From an uncultured Maribacter sp. (lineage in GTDB: Bacteria > Bacteroidota > Bacteroidia > Flavobacteriales > Flavobacteriaceae): a stretch of DNA of 64,000 nt. Below, one piece after another: positions 16,940 through 25,336 of this stretch. Every line of letters starts with the position of its first letter. Positions within the stretch are counted from its first letter, which is position 1. The translations under genes and the position numbers were made by a program. Under the pieces are notes generated by a model, which saw nothing but the letters and a program-made list of their open reading frames with translations, searched no databases and was not told where the DNA came from. Location: NCBI GenBank assembly GCA_947498505.1, contig CANMKG010000011.1:1-64000 (forward strand), given 5' to 3'.

Positions 16940-17407
16940 ATGAGTCCTGAAGTACCAATTATAATTCTGATAATCTCAATTCCAACATTTTTAATCTTAC
17001 GTTGGATTTCGCTACGATTTTTTAAGAAAAAGAAAACTAGTAGTTGGGCTTCAATTGTTGGGACTATAATAATTACATCCGTCTTATATTTTAAGCTCGT
17101 ATTTACAGTTTCTGGATACCTATTCTACGAACCACAATATGATTTTGACAGAGAAAAATGGTTTTCTGATAAACATTCTCGATTTGAAATGCGAGACGAT
17201 ATTGTGATAAGCGGAATTCTTAATGGAAAAAGCAAATCTGAAGTAATTGAACTTATTGGAAAACCTGAATCCAACAATTCGTCTGAATTATGGAAATACA
17301 ATTTGGGAATGTGTCGATTTAGATTTGAGCGGCAGTTAAATTATTTGGAGCTGGCTTTTAAAAAAGGAGAAGTGTATAGAGTAGAAACAATTGAAATAAT
17401 TGAATAA
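16940..17407 (+). CDS. membrane protein with SmpA/BamE-like C-terminus
   Basis: The 155-residue protein has two predicted membrane helices (about 5-27 and 38-60) and a C-terminal stretch ISGILNGKSKSEVIELIGKPE with the GxxxxEVxxxxGxPE pattern of SmpA/OmlA (BamE-like) domains. It lacks a lipobox, so it is unlikely to be BamE itself. Such small proteins are common cargo of cassette arrays. Function unknown. Confidence 0.65.
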   Translation: MSPEVPIIILIISIPTFLILRWISLRFFKKKKTSSWASIVGTIIITSVLYFKLVFTVSGYLFYEPQYDFDREKWFSDKHSRFEMRDDIVISGILNGKSKSEVIELIGKPESNNSSELWKYNLGMCRFRFERQLNYLELAFKKGEVYRVETIEIIE

Positions 17408-17410
17408 AAA

Positions 17411-17540
17411 ACTGGTTACCGGCGTTCCGACACTTCCGAAGACTACGTCCGAATCCACTCGGAATTGCTAATGCCTATACTTAATTCGAAATAATTCTCT
17501 AATTTAACCCGTAACTACGGTTATACTCACCATTACCATC
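17411..17540 (+). repeat. attC-like site 14, degenerate
   Basis: This intergenic region has the expected position and length. The right side GTAACTACGGTTATACTCACC then ATTACC resembles L'-spacer-R' of site 2, and the left side begins CTGGTTACCGGCG. The R'' box does not match the cassette start at 16916. I regard it as a diverged element. Confidence 0.4.
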
Positions 17541-17551
17541 AATTAGAGAAA

Positions 17552-18337
17552 ATGACATACAAATTAACTTTTATTCTAATATTATCATTTTTCATACTCT
17601 CTTGCGGAGAAAAAAACAAAAAAAAAAATGTAATAAGCTCTGCGGTTGAAATTAAGGAAGACCCTGCAATTAATTTGAAAAAAGCGGAAACGGAATCAAA
17701 GCAGCAGAATATAGAAAAAGAAATATCTAAAAAATGTAAGTGCTATAACGGAATTGGTTCTTCAGACACGGATAAACCAATACTGACTTTTGAATTTTCT
17801 AACGGTAAATCTGTCAGTGTTTGTGGTTACAAAAATCCAGATTCAAAAACTGACCAATTGCTAATTTCAGAGTTTAACGTTTTTGACTGTTTGAATGGAA
17901 AACAAATTGTAGAATACGGAGCAATGGAAAATTGCCTAATTAAAACGGAAAAAGACCTAGTAAAGATTGAACTTTTGAAATACTTACCAATTGGAAAAAA
18001 TTGGAAATGGGAATCTATCAAAGTAGCGGAACAAAATATTACACCTGATATAAATGAATTAAAAACATCAGAACTATTAGCAGATTATTCGCCAACACAA
18101 ATAGCTAAAAGCCAGCAAGAAGATTTTTTAAGCAGTTTAAAAAAAGGACAAGGATTCGGTGAGAATTGGGAACAAGATATTAGTAAACTTGAAGTTTTAT
18201 CCTTAAACGGCAATGACAAAGCTTGGGAGATTTTAAAAAACTACGAAACGTTTACAGGAGAACAAACCGATGGTGCATTAGCCGAAATGTGGAAAGAATC
18301 TGTTGCGACAGTTAAATGGTTAACCGACAAAAAATAA
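17552..18337 (+). CDS. putative lipoprotein, unknown function
   Basis: The 261-residue protein has a lipoprotein leader ending FILSC (residue about 17) and a charged, lysine-rich linker (EKNKKKN). A central stretch with KCKCYNGIGSSDTDKPILTFEFSNG and a cysteine pair may form a small disulfide-bonded domain. I do not recognise a family. It is a single-gene cassette. Confidence 0.7.
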   Translation: MTYKLTFILILSFFILSCGEKNKKKNVISSAVEIKEDPAINLKKAETESKQQNIEKEISKKCKCYNGIGSSDTDKPILTFEFSNGKSVSVCGYKNPDSKTDQLLISEFNVFDCLNGKQIVEYGAMENCLIKTEKDLVKIELLKYLPIGKNWKWESIKVAEQNITPDINELKTSELLADYSPTQIAKSQQEDFLSSLKKGQGFGENWEQDISKLEVLSLNGNDKAWEILKNYETFTGEQTDGALAEMWKESVATVKWLTDKK

Positions 18338-18339
18338 CT

Positions 18340-18565
18340 GGTGCCAATAATGCCCATAAAAAATGCGGAGTTTAGCTTTAAATTCCAAGTTTTGTGTACT
18401 TTTATAAGGCCGTCAAATTGAAAATTACCTATTAGGGAAAATATTCAAATTTGACGTTTTAGATAATAAAAAAATAAACGCAAAAAAAAGGGTTTGGCTT
18501 CGTGCGAAGTCGGAAGCAAAAGCTTCCTTACCCTCCACACTATTTATAGCCTAACCGTTACTTGC
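18340..18565 (+). repeat. attC-like site 15 (long, 226 bp)
   Basis: Left half GGTGCCAAT then AATGCCCATAAAAAATGCGG (shared with site 5); the centre has hairpins such as GGAAGCAAAAGCTTCC (about 18511-18526) and GGCTTCGTGCGAAGTC. Right half CTCCACACTATTTATAGCCTAACC and R' GTTACTTGC (18557-18565). R'' matches the preceding cassette start only weakly. Confidence 0.65.
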
Positions 18566-18594
18566 AAAGTGAAAACACTAGTACCTTTATAGAA

Positions 18595-19371
18595 ATGAAA
18601 GAAACTTTAGTCATCCTATTTTTATTTAGCATTAATAAAATATTTGCTTGCTCTTGTGCAATAGTTCCTTTAATGGATAGAATTTCAATGTCTAACTTTA
18701 TTGCAACTGCAAAAATCCTCAAAATTTCACCTGACAAGGAAAATTCAAGTCTACACGATATTGAGATAGAAATAATTGACTTATACAAAGGTCAAGCTAC
18801 CAGCCATTTAAAAATTTATAGCGCTTTAAATAGCAGTTGTGCTTTTTATACACCTGAAAACAGTGAATGGTTAATATTTGCGAGTAAAAACAAAAACGGA
18901 AATTTAAGTTTTGGTTATTGTTCCGGCGCAAAACGATTAGATGGAAAGATTGACTCTAAAAAATATCCTCACGCTGAAAAGAACTACAAAAAATCAATTG
19001 AACTCAAACTTCAAGTACTTGAATATTTAAAAAACTCTGAAATTCAAACTTTAAACAAATTTGGATTAAGAACATCATTTTTTAATGACTGCTTGAAAAG
19101 CTTTAAAGGTAATGAAGTAAAAACGGATAGATTCGCACTATATGAATTGACAGTTGAGAATGATTTATCGATAAGTGAAGTTAAAGCATTAAAAGAGTTT
19201 GACAATGATAACCTTAAAACCGACTTATTGAATTGTGTTAGAGAAAGTGTCAAAATTTATACTCGGAAAAAAGAAACAGAAATATCGAATAGAACAAAAA
19301 TTATAATTGCCCTTTACTATTATGCTTCCGAAAGAGGTAACGAAAGTTTTATAGGACGATTTAACTTATAA
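18595..19371 (+). CDS. exported netrin/TIMP-like domain protein
   Basis: The 258-residue product has a signal peptide followed at once by a CSC motif (INKIFACSCAIVPLMDRISMSNFIATAKIL), the hallmark N-terminus of TIMP/netrin-like beta-barrel modules, and further cysteines at SSCAFYTPE and FGYCSGAKR. Bacterial members are exported proteins of unknown role. ATG at 18595 is chosen because it starts the signal peptide; the frame is open upstream into the attC-like site. The C-terminal half is not recognised. Confidence 0.7.
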   Translation: MKETLVILFLFSINKIFACSCAIVPLMDRISMSNFIATAKILKISPDKENSSLHDIEIEIIDLYKGQATSHLKIYSALNSSCAFYTPENSEWLIFASKNKNGNLSFGYCSGAKRLDGKIDSKKYPHAEKNYKKSIELKLQVLEYLKNSEIQTLNKFGLRTSFFNDCLKSFKGNEVKTDRFALYELTVENDLSISEVKALKEFDNDNLKTDLLNCVRESVKIYTRKKETEISNRTKIIIALYYYASERGNESFIGRFNL

Positions 19372-19377
19372 AAAACC

Positions 19378-19546
19378 GTTGTTAACAATGGCTCCTATGA
19401 AAAGCCATAGTCCAGTGTCTCAAAGATAATTAATATGTTGTTTTGTGCCACACCAAAGTAAAAGTATAAATCAAACGACCGGATTTCGGCGGAATAATGC
19501 TGTGGATGATTCCACAACGAAATCATAGCCGATACCGTTGTAAACA
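19378..19546 (+). repeat. attC-like site 16
   Basis: R'' GTTGTTAAC (19378-19386), L'' AATGGCTCCTATGAAAAGCCATAG; the right side has AAATCATAGCCGATACC and R' GTTGTAAACA (19537-19546). The central region contains a hairpin built from TGTGGA/TCCACA near 19501. Confidence 0.7.
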
Positions 19547-19562
19547 ATTAAAGAAAACTAGC

Positions 19563-20378
19563 GTGTTAACAGAATATTCAATTTCAGATATTATCACATC
19601 TAATCCTAAAGAAAAAAGGTATTATGTTGGAACCTTTGAGGAAACTGATAATCCAAAAGTAGATTGGCCACATAGACACAATTATTATTCTCTTGTATGG
19701 TTTATTAAAGGTTCAGGAAATAATATTATCGATTTTGAAGATTATGAAATCAAAAATAATAGACTTTTCTTAATGCAACCAAAGCAGGTTCACAATTGGT
19801 CCTATTCAAAAGGAACAAAAGGTTTTGTTATTATTTTAGATTCATTTTTTAATACCATTTTTCCCGTAGAGCTAACGAATATTACCTATATAGATTTAAA
19901 CAATGCCAACAGTGATTTTTTTATTTCATTTTTCAATAATTTGATTCAGGAATGCAAAAAAAATGATAAACTGGGCGAAAAAGTAGTAATAAACGGGATA
20001 CGTTTTTTATTTTCTCAATTATCAAGATTGTCAGCCAATTCACAAAACAATAAATTAATTAAACCAAATATACTAGTTCAATTTTCTAAGTTAATTTCGA
20101 ATGAAATTTCGAACAATGTTTCTGTTCAACAACATGCAAACGATCTCCATATTACAGTAGAAAAACTAAATGAACTCTGCAAAGAGTATTATGAACAAAG
20201 CCCAAAACAAATTATTCTAAACACCAAAATTACCGAAGCTAAACGTTTGCTCTATTTCACAGATTTATCTGTTAAAGAAATTGCACATGCAACGGGATTT
20301 GAAGATAGTTCCTATTTTTCTCGAATATTTAAACAAAAAACAAAACACTCTCCTTCTGAATTCAAAAGTACCCGTTAA
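19563..20378 (+). CDS. AraC family transcriptional regulator
   Basis: The 271-residue protein has an N-terminal cupin-like sensor domain (HRHNYYSLVWFIKGSGNNIIDF) and a C-terminal AraC double HTH (EKLNELCKEYYEQSPKQIILNTKITEAKRLLYFTDLSVKEIAHATGFEDSSYFSRIFKQKT, full length). The GTG at 19563 is the best start; the open frame extends 66 bases upstream but that part lies in attC-like site 16. It sits 62 bases before the carboxymuconolactone decarboxylase-like gene, in the same orientation and cassette, and is its likely regulator. Confidence 0.9.
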   Translation: MLTEYSISDIITSNPKEKRYYVGTFEETDNPKVDWPHRHNYYSLVWFIKGSGNNIIDFEDYEIKNNRLFLMQPKQVHNWSYSKGTKGFVIILDSFFNTIFPVELTNITYIDLNNANSDFFISFFNNLIQECKKNDKLGEKVVINGIRFLFSQLSRLSANSQNNKLIKPNILVQFSKLISNEISNNVSVQQHANDLHITVEKLNELCKEYYEQSPKQIILNTKITEAKRLLYFTDLSVKEIAHATGFEDSSYFSRIFKQKTKHSPSEFKSTR

Positions 20379-20415
20379 TCCGTAAAAAGTCCTGCTCACA
20401 ATTACATTTACCCAT

Positions 20416-20423
20416 TAATTTTG
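20416..20423 (+). promoter_or_regulatory. -7 box TAATTTTG before 20441 gene
   Basis: A perfect Bacteroidota TAnnTTTG box lies 17 bases before the ATG of the next gene, suggesting that this gene is transcribed from its own promoter rather than only from the AraC gene. Confidence 0.55.
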
Positions 20424-20440
20424 TCAAAAAATAATTTCAA

Positions 20441-20902
20441 ATGAAGTATCTAATAATTCTCGTATGCATGCTTCTTGCAACAAGCGGGTATGGACAAAAA
20501 CAAATAAAAATGGATAGTAGTAAAACAGAACGTTACAACAAAGGCTGGGATAAATTAAAAGAAATTGATGGAGAAGCGGGAACCAATGTCATTGAAAGCT
20601 TAAAAAATATATCTCCCGATTTAGGAAAATATATTATTGAATATGGTTTTGGAGATATTTATAGTAGAAACACTTTGGATAATCGAACAAAGGAAATTGC
20701 GGTTGTGGCGGCTTTAACCGCAATGGGAAATGTGGAACCACAATTGCGAGTACATATTAATGCAGCTCTTAACGTAGGTGTAACATCACAGGAAATATCG
20801 GAAATTATGATTTTGATGTCATTATATGCAGGTTTTCCTTCTGCTTTAAACGGAACTTTTGCATTGAAAGAAGTACTTAAAGAACGAGCTTCGGAAAAAT
20901 AA
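20441..20902 (+). CDS. exported carboxymuconolactone decarboxylase-like protein
   Basis: The 153-residue protein has a signal peptide ending SGYGQ and a CMD/AhpD-like helical domain (YIIEYGFGDIYSRNTLDNRTKEIAVVAALTAMGN, then RVHINAALNVGVTSQEISEIMILMSLYAGFPSALN). The catalytic cysteine pair of AhpD is absent; GVTSQEISE with the downstream histidine VHINAAL is as in gamma-carboxymuconolactone decarboxylases. Export of this fold is common in Bacteroidota. It pairs with the AraC gene upstream. Confidence 0.85.
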   Translation: MKYLIILVCMLLATSGYGQKQIKMDSSKTERYNKGWDKLKEIDGEAGTNVIESLKNISPDLGKYIIEYGFGDIYSRNTLDNRTKEIAVVAALTAMGNVEPQLRVHINAALNVGVTSQEISEIMILMSLYAGFPSALNGTFALKEVLKERASEK

Positions 20903-21040
20903 CTGCTTACAACAATGTAAAAATAATTGCTCAATTTTGGGCTTAACCAAAGGTAGTTGCACGTTTACTGCGTATGATTTTCTTGTCGAAAATCCTCGTG
21001 CCTAAACCTGCAGCTATTCTTATACTAGGCGTTAGGATTC
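20903..21040 (+). repeat. attC-like site 17
   Basis: R'' CTGCTTACAAC (20903-20913) complements the cassette start GTTGTAAACA (9 of 10 bases). L'' AATGTAAAAATAATTGCTC; right side GCAGCTATTCTTATACTAGGC; R' GTTAGGATTC (21031-21040). Confidence 0.85.
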
Positions 21041-21174
21041 TTACAGTACCATATACTTCTATTATTTTTTTAATCAAGCCTATAGAAAATCAATTCAGAA
21101 ATTATACTTTTTCGCAGATGGTAGGGGCATTTTATTTATCGTTTTAAAAATTATTTTCAAAAGTTTTTTAAGAG

Positions 21175-21196
21175 AATGAATATTCGTTTATATTTG
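21175..21196 (+). promoter_or_regulatory. TetR operator overlapping -7 box
   Basis: AATGAATATTCGTTT (21175-21189) matches, in inverted orientation, AAACGAACATTCATT at 21797-21811 with one change. It overlaps the first base of a perfect -7 box TATATTTG (21189-21196). The GTG start lies at 21201, so transcription would begin at or next to the start codon (near-leaderless). Confidence 0.65.
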
Positions 21197-21200
21197 CCCT

Positions 21201-21776
21201 GTGAGAATAAAAGATGATAAAAAGATTTCTAGAGTTAAACAAGCATGTGTTGATTTAACATTTGAGCTTGGCGTTGAGGGAGTTTCTGCTGGTAAAGTAT
21301 CAAAAATTTCAAATGTATCTGCATCTAGTATTTATGTGTATTTTGAAAACATGCGTGATATGTTTCAAGCTATAAATGATGAAATTATTGAAGACTATTT
21401 TACTACTATATCAATATCTTTAAAAGAAGACATGATTACTAAAGATAGATTTTTAGCATTATGGAACGCCGCCTACACGTATTGTTCTACTAATTATAAA
21501 AGATTCATTTTTACAACGAGAATGATGAATTCCTGTATTGTAGATTTCAATAATACTAAAGAAATTAAGCCTTATCATGAAGCGATAAACGAGTTTCTTA
21601 TTTTGGGTTCTAATGAAAAAATAATAAAAAAATTAGATGTTGCTAGTTTTATATACATAGCTTTTTCACCTCTCTATGCAATGCTAAAATCAAATATAGA
21701 AACAGGTCATTTCAAATTAGACAATAAATCAAGGCAATTACTTCAATTAGCTGCATGGGATGCAATCAAAATGTAA
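21201..21776 (+). CDS. TetR family transcriptional regulator
   Basis: The 191-residue protein has a TetR HTH at residues about 8-55 (KQACVDLTFELGVEGVSAGKVSKISNVSASSIYVYFENMRDMF) and a helical ligand domain. GTG at 21201 is the only in-frame start near the HTH. The operator dyads at 21175 and 21797 suggest that it represses itself and the two downstream redox genes. Confidence 0.92.
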   Translation: MRIKDDKKISRVKQACVDLTFELGVEGVSAGKVSKISNVSASSIYVYFENMRDMFQAINDEIIEDYFTTISISLKEDMITKDRFLALWNAAYTYCSTNYKRFIFTTRMMNSCIVDFNNTKEIKPYHEAINEFLILGSNEKIIKKLDVASFIYIAFSPLYAMLKSNIETGHFKLDNKSRQLLQLAAWDAIKM

Positions 21777-21796
21777 AAAAATTTAACTTTTAAAAT

Positions 21797-21811
21797 AAAC
21801 GAACATTCATT
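21797..21811. promoter_or_regulatory. TetR operator before 21824 gene
   Basis: AAACGAACATTCATT is the inverted counterpart of the site in the TetR gene promoter. It lies 13 bases before the ATG of the flavodoxin-fold oxidoreductase gene. Confidence 0.6.
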
Positions 21812-21823
21812 TAATATAAAAAC

Positions 21824-22390
21824 ATGAAAAACACATTAATAATTAATGGGCACGAAAAATTTCCTTTGGCTAAAGGGGAACTAAACAAATCATTTGTTTC
21901 TGAAGCTCAAAATACCTTAATCAACATAGGACACAACGTCAAACTCATTGAGATTGATATTACTTATGATTTAGATCAAGTTGTAAAGGACATGTTTTGG
22001 GCAGATAATATAATTTATCAAACTCCTGTTTATTGGTTTAACCTTCCAGGGGCATTTAAAAAATTTATTGATTCCGTATTCAATCATGGTTTAGTACAAT
22101 TTATAAACATGGATAGTAATATAGAATACGGAAGTGCCGGACTTTTAACGGATAAAAAATATATGCTATCTACTACTTGGAATGCTCCCAAAAGTACTTT
22201 TAATAACAAAAATGGTTACCTCTTGAAAAATGGTACTATTGATGATGTTTTTTTACCCTTTCACTTATCAAATAAATATATAGGAATGTCGAAACTACCA
22301 AGCTTTGCCACCTATGATATTTACCATAATCCAACCATAGAGGCTGATCTTGAAAAATTCAAAAATCATTTAAAAACATATTTAAAGTAA
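21824..22390 (+). CDS. MdaB-like NAD(P)H oxidoreductase, flavodoxin fold
   Basis: The 188-residue protein has the flavodoxin_2 fold: IINGHEKFPLAKGELN at the N-terminus, VKDMFWADNIIYQTPVYWFNLPGAFKKFIDSVF in the middle and LLTDKKYMLSTTWNAP. These are the FMN/FAD-binding features of MdaB/Kef-type quinone reductases, which reduce quinones by two electrons and protect against redox stress. It begins the operon controlled by the TetR gene and is followed after six bases by a quinone-reductase-type dehydrogenase. Confidence 0.87.
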   Translation: MKNTLIINGHEKFPLAKGELNKSFVSEAQNTLINIGHNVKLIEIDITYDLDQVVKDMFWADNIIYQTPVYWFNLPGAFKKFIDSVFNHGLVQFINMDSNIEYGSAGLLTDKKYMLSTTWNAPKSTFNNKNGYLLKNGTIDDVFLPFHLSNKYIGMSKLPSFATYDIYHNPTIEADLEKFKNHLKTYLK

Positions 22391-22396
22391 TCTATT

Positions 22397-23404
22397 ATGA
22401 AAAGTATAATCCTTGAAGAATTCGGCAATACAGAAGTCTTAAAATTAAGCACTAATAACAAAATTCCGTCTATCAACAAAAACCAAATATTAGTAGAAAA
22501 CTATTCCGCAGCTATTAACCCTCATGACTTATATTTAAGGGCTGGATACTTATCCCCTATTTTAGGTGAGAACTTCCCAATCACTCCGGGTTTAGACATT
22601 GCCGGTAAAGTTATAGCTGTAGGAGAAAATGTTAACAAATTCAATATTGGAGATAGAGTTTATGGAATGATGGATGCTAATCCAGAATTTGCTCAATCAG
22701 GTTTTGCACAGACTGGAGCATATGCCGAGTATATTGTAACTAGAGAAGATACACTATCTATAATTCCAGAAAATTTAACATTTGATGAGGCTGCCTCAAT
22801 TCCGTTGGTAGGTCTAACAGCTTACCAAGCACTTATAAAAAAAGTAAAAGCAAAAAAAGAACAGAAGTTATTAATAAACGGAGCTTCGGGAGGTGTAGGT
22901 AGTATCGCAATACAAATTGCAAATCAAATTCAATTGGAAACCACTGCGGTTTGTCACTCTACAAAAAATGATTTTGTTAGTTCTCTTAATCCAACGTCAA
23001 TTTTACATTATGATAAAGAAGACTTTACGGCATCGAAAATGAAATTTGACATTATTTTTGATGTTGTAGGAAATAAAAGCTTTGAACTTTGCGAACAAAA
23101 TCTTTCTGAAAACGGAATCTATATTTCTAATGTACCCACAGAAAGTACGTTTAAAGCTTATCAAAACCCATCACAAGAAGAAAAGTATGGGTTTAATTCG
23201 AAAAATATGTACAACTGGGTAATTCCATCAGGAGAAGATTTAGATAAAATATCTGAACTAATTAGCAAAGGAAGTATAAAGCCTCTTGTAAATAAAGTAT
23301 TCAATCTAGAAGAAGTAACAGAAGCTCATAACTATGCTGAAAGTGGTATAGCAACAGGAAAAATTGTTCTTTCCATCAAAAAAGACAACATTAATTTCAA
23401 CTAA
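22397..23404 (+). CDS. NADP-dependent quinone oxidoreductase (MDR family)
   Basis: The 335-residue protein is a medium-chain dehydrogenase/reductase: GroES-like N-terminus (INPHDLYLRAGYLSPIL, PGLDIAGKVIAVGENV) and Rossmann domain with LLINGASGGVGSIAIQIANQ at about 155-174. The catalytic zinc ligands are absent, as in the zeta-crystallin/quinone reductase group. It likely uses NADPH to reduce quinones or enones. It is the third gene of the TetR cassette, all inside complementary ends (21031-21039 with 23417-23425, 9 of 9). Confidence 0.9.
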   Translation: MKSIILEEFGNTEVLKLSTNNKIPSINKNQILVENYSAAINPHDLYLRAGYLSPILGENFPITPGLDIAGKVIAVGENVNKFNIGDRVYGMMDANPEFAQSGFAQTGAYAEYIVTREDTLSIIPENLTFDEAASIPLVGLTAYQALIKKVKAKKEQKLLINGASGGVGSIAIQIANQIQLETTAVCHSTKNDFVSSLNPTSILHYDKEDFTASKMKFDIIFDVVGNKSFELCEQNLSENGIYISNVPTESTFKAYQNPSQEEKYGFNSKNMYNWVIPSGEDLDKISELISKGSIKPLVNKVFNLEEVTEAHNYAESGIATGKIVLSIKKDNINFN

Positions 23405-23414
23405 TTCAAAGTAC

Positions 23415-23604
23415 GAAATCCTAACAGTGTGTATAAACAATAGGGCGTATGTGCTTAACCTAAAGTTTTGTGAATATTAATAAAGTCCGCTAAATATAAA
23501 ATTTGGTATTTGTAAAAGAAAAAAAATATATTTAGCTAAGTAATGAATCGAAACGAAAGAGCTTATCATCTGCCCTACTTTTCATATATGAACCGTTGGC
23601 AATC
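23415..23604 (+). repeat. attC-like site 18
   Basis: R'' AATCCTAAC (23417-23425) is the exact complement of the cassette start GTTAGGATT at 21031. L'' GTGTGTATAAACAATAGGGCG pairs with GCCCTACTTTTCATATATG on the right; the spacer is AACC and R' is GTTGGCAATC (23595-23604). This is among the best-formed long elements. Confidence 0.88.
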
Positions 23605-23619
23605 ATTTTAAAACCAAAG

Positions 23620-24318
23620 ATGAAATATTATAAATTAGACAATCCAGTTTGGAACTCACTGTCAGAAACCCATAAAAGCCTAGCTATAGAATATGATGGA
23701 ACAAAATTTTACAAACCACAATATTGTCCTTTTGGTGGTTTTAAAAAAATAGACAAGTTGGATCTATACATTGATAAATATTCTGACTTGACTGACAACT
23801 TTTTTATTGTTGGAGAAAAGCCAGTTTTTAATGACAACATAATTGTTGCGAATAATTTATTATGTAGTCAGATGATTCTCAATACAAAAATTGATTTTGA
23901 AATTAAGGAAGAAATCATTGAATTAAAATCTGAAAAACACAAATTGGACCTATTTGACTTAGTTTGCGTAGTTTATCCGGGATTTTTCATGACAAAAACT
24001 GCTGACTTAGGAAAATACTTTGGAATTTATAAAAACAATAAACTTGTTGCAGTCACTGGTGAACGATTAAAAATGAATGAGTTTACAGAAGTAAGTGCTG
24101 TTGTAACTCATCCTGATTACATTAGAAAAGGATATGCTAAACAGTTAATAGCCCATACTTCTAATTATATATTTGACGAAGGAAAAACACCATATTTACA
24201 TGTGGCTGAAACGAATATTAGAGCTATAAAACTATACGAAAAAATGGGATTTAAAATGAGAAAGAAAATCAGTTTTTGGAACTTAAAAAAACGAACAGCC
24301 AACAATGGCAATGAATAA
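23620..24318 (+). CDS. GNAT family N-acetyltransferase (FR47-like)
   Basis: The 232-residue protein has a C-terminal GNAT domain with motif A VSAVVTHPDYIRKGYAKQLI at about residues 160-180 and motif B HVAETNIRAIKLYEKMGFK; the N-terminal 120 residues are a second, degenerate GNAT-like half. The substrate is unknown. The last codons read into the R'' box of the following element (24297-24303), so the protein C-terminus is partly encoded by recombination-site DNA. ATG at 23620 is chosen over an upstream TTG inside site 18. Confidence 0.88.
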   Translation: MKYYKLDNPVWNSLSETHKSLAIEYDGTKFYKPQYCPFGGFKKIDKLDLYIDKYSDLTDNFFIVGEKPVFNDNIIVANNLLCSQMILNTKIDFEIKEEIIELKSEKHKLDLFDLVCVVYPGFFMTKTADLGKYFGIYKNNKLVAVTGERLKMNEFTEVSAVVTHPDYIRKGYAKQLIAHTSNYIFDEGKTPYLHVAETNIRAIKLYEKMGFKMRKKISFWNLKKRTANNGNE

Positions 24319-24320
24319 TT
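24297..24320 (+). repeat. attC-like site 19, left remnant
   Basis: AGCCAAC (24297-24303) then AATGGCAATG looks like R'' and the start of L''. GCCAAC complements the cassette start GTTGGC at 23595. No centre or right half follows, so the element appears to be cut off shortly after R''. Confidence 0.5.
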
Positions 24321-24358
24321 TTAACAAAAATTCTTGAATTGATTAACAAAACTAAAAA

Positions 24359-24745
24359 ATGAATAAAAAACACAACTACAATCAAAAAATGAATATTCTT
24401 TACGACCATCTAGAATTAATAGATGTGCCGAAAATAGTGGGGGAATGTGAAGAGAAATGGTTCAACCAGACTTTGACAAAGGTAAACGATAGCGTTGTAA
24501 GGCTTGGAATCGTAGAAGGAGATTATCATTGGCATAGCCACGAGAACGAAGACGAGTTTTTCTTCGTGTTGAGCGGTCAGTTATTTATTGACCTTGAAGG
24601 AACCACGATTGAACTGAATCCGAACGAAGGGACTACTATTTCAAAAGGTGTACTACATAGACCAAGGGCTCCTAAAAAAACTGTAATGTTAATGGTTGAA
24701 ACTGAAACTATAGATCCAATCGGGACTGAGAATGAAAATATTTGA
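24359..24745 (+). CDS. cupin domain protein
   Basis: The 128-residue protein is a single cupin barrel with motif 1 GDYHWHSHENEDEFFFVLSG (metal-type histidines and glutamate) and a matching motif 2 region ending KGVLHRPRAP. Many such small cupins bind a metal and have unknown or isomerase/dioxygenase-type roles. A second in-frame ATG at residue 11 could be the start. Its end overlaps the start of an amidohydrolase pseudogene by 14 bases, indicating that both were once coupled. Confidence 0.85.
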   Translation: MNKKHNYNQKMNILYDHLELIDVPKIVGECEEKWFNQTLTKVNDSVVRLGIVEGDYHWHSHENEDEFFFVLSGQLFIDLEGTTIELNPNEGTTISKGVLHRPRAPKKTVMLMVETETIDPIGTENENI

Positions 24746-24881
24746 TGCCCACTTTCATATCATTGATTATAAATATCCAGTAGTTGAAAATAACTGATAC
24801 TTACCACCTGAATTTTTAACAGATGATTATGAACAAAATTTCCCATTAAATGATTATTTCAAGAAATTTATTGAAGTATAG
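24732..24881 (+). pseudogene. amidohydrolase 2 family fragment with internal stop
   Basis: The frame from ATG 24732 reads KIFDAHFHIIDYKYPVVENN, then a TGA at 24795-24797, then YLPPEFLTDDYEQNFPLNDY and stops at 24881. Intact amidohydrolase-2 proteins start with this DxHxHIID metal motif and a VENNGYLP stretch, so the TGA probably replaced a glycine GGA codon. The remaining roughly 200 residues of the usual protein are missing, so the gene is both point-mutated and truncated. It overlaps the cupin gene end. Confidence 0.75.
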
Positions 24882-24882
24882 T

Positions 24883-24917
24883 TGACATAGGGTTGTCACT
24901 CTTCCCATTTACATTTG
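24883..24917 (+). promoter_or_regulatory. YafY-type operator and -7 box before 24941 gene
   Basis: The dyad TGACATAGGGTTGTCA (24883-24898) and -7 box TACATTTG (24910-24917) recur almost unchanged before the gene at 26676. The site is a probable target of the WYL regulator at 25929. Confidence 0.6.
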
Positions 24918-24940
24918 TCTCGTAAACATAGATATATCAA

Positions 24941-25330
24941 ATGAAGCATTTACTAATTGGTATTATAGCTATCGTATTGATTAGCTGTAATACCCAGAAC
25001 AAAACAAACATGAACGAGCAAAGTAAAAAGGTAGGGACAATTGAATTGGTTATTTTTGATACCTATCCTCAATATTCCAAAGCAGAAGTGATAGCAGCAG
25101 CTAAAGCCGTGAATCCTGTAGTAGAAAAATTTGATGGCTACCTTGGAAGGAAGTTGGCAGTAGACAAAAACGGTAAATGGACTGATATTGTTTATTGGAC
25201 AGACCTGAAATCAGCTGAACATGCTGCACAAGAAATTTTGAAAAGTGAAACCTGTCAAAAATTCTTTGGAATGATAAATCAAGAAACTATGCAATTTATG
25301 CATCTTGAACCTGTAATTGATGTCGAATAA
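24941..25330 (+). CDS. lipoprotein with antibiotic monooxygenase-like (dimeric ferredoxin fold) domain
   Basis: The 129-residue protein has a lipobox ending VLISC (Cys16) and a C-terminal ABM-like domain: GTIELVIFDTYPQYSKAEVIAAAKAVNPVVEKFDGYLGRKLAVDKNGKWTDIVYWTDLKSAEHAAQEIL. This fold forms dimers and binds small aromatic or heme-like ligands; enzymatic activity is not assured. Its promoter shares the 24883 operator. The next gene begins six bases after its stop. Confidence 0.75.
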   Translation: MKHLLIGIIAIVLISCNTQNKTNMNEQSKKVGTIELVIFDTYPQYSKAEVIAAAKAVNPVVEKFDGYLGRKLAVDKNGKWTDIVYWTDLKSAEHAAQEILKSETCQKFFGMINQETMQFMHLEPVIDVE

Positions 25331-25336
25331 AAAAAT

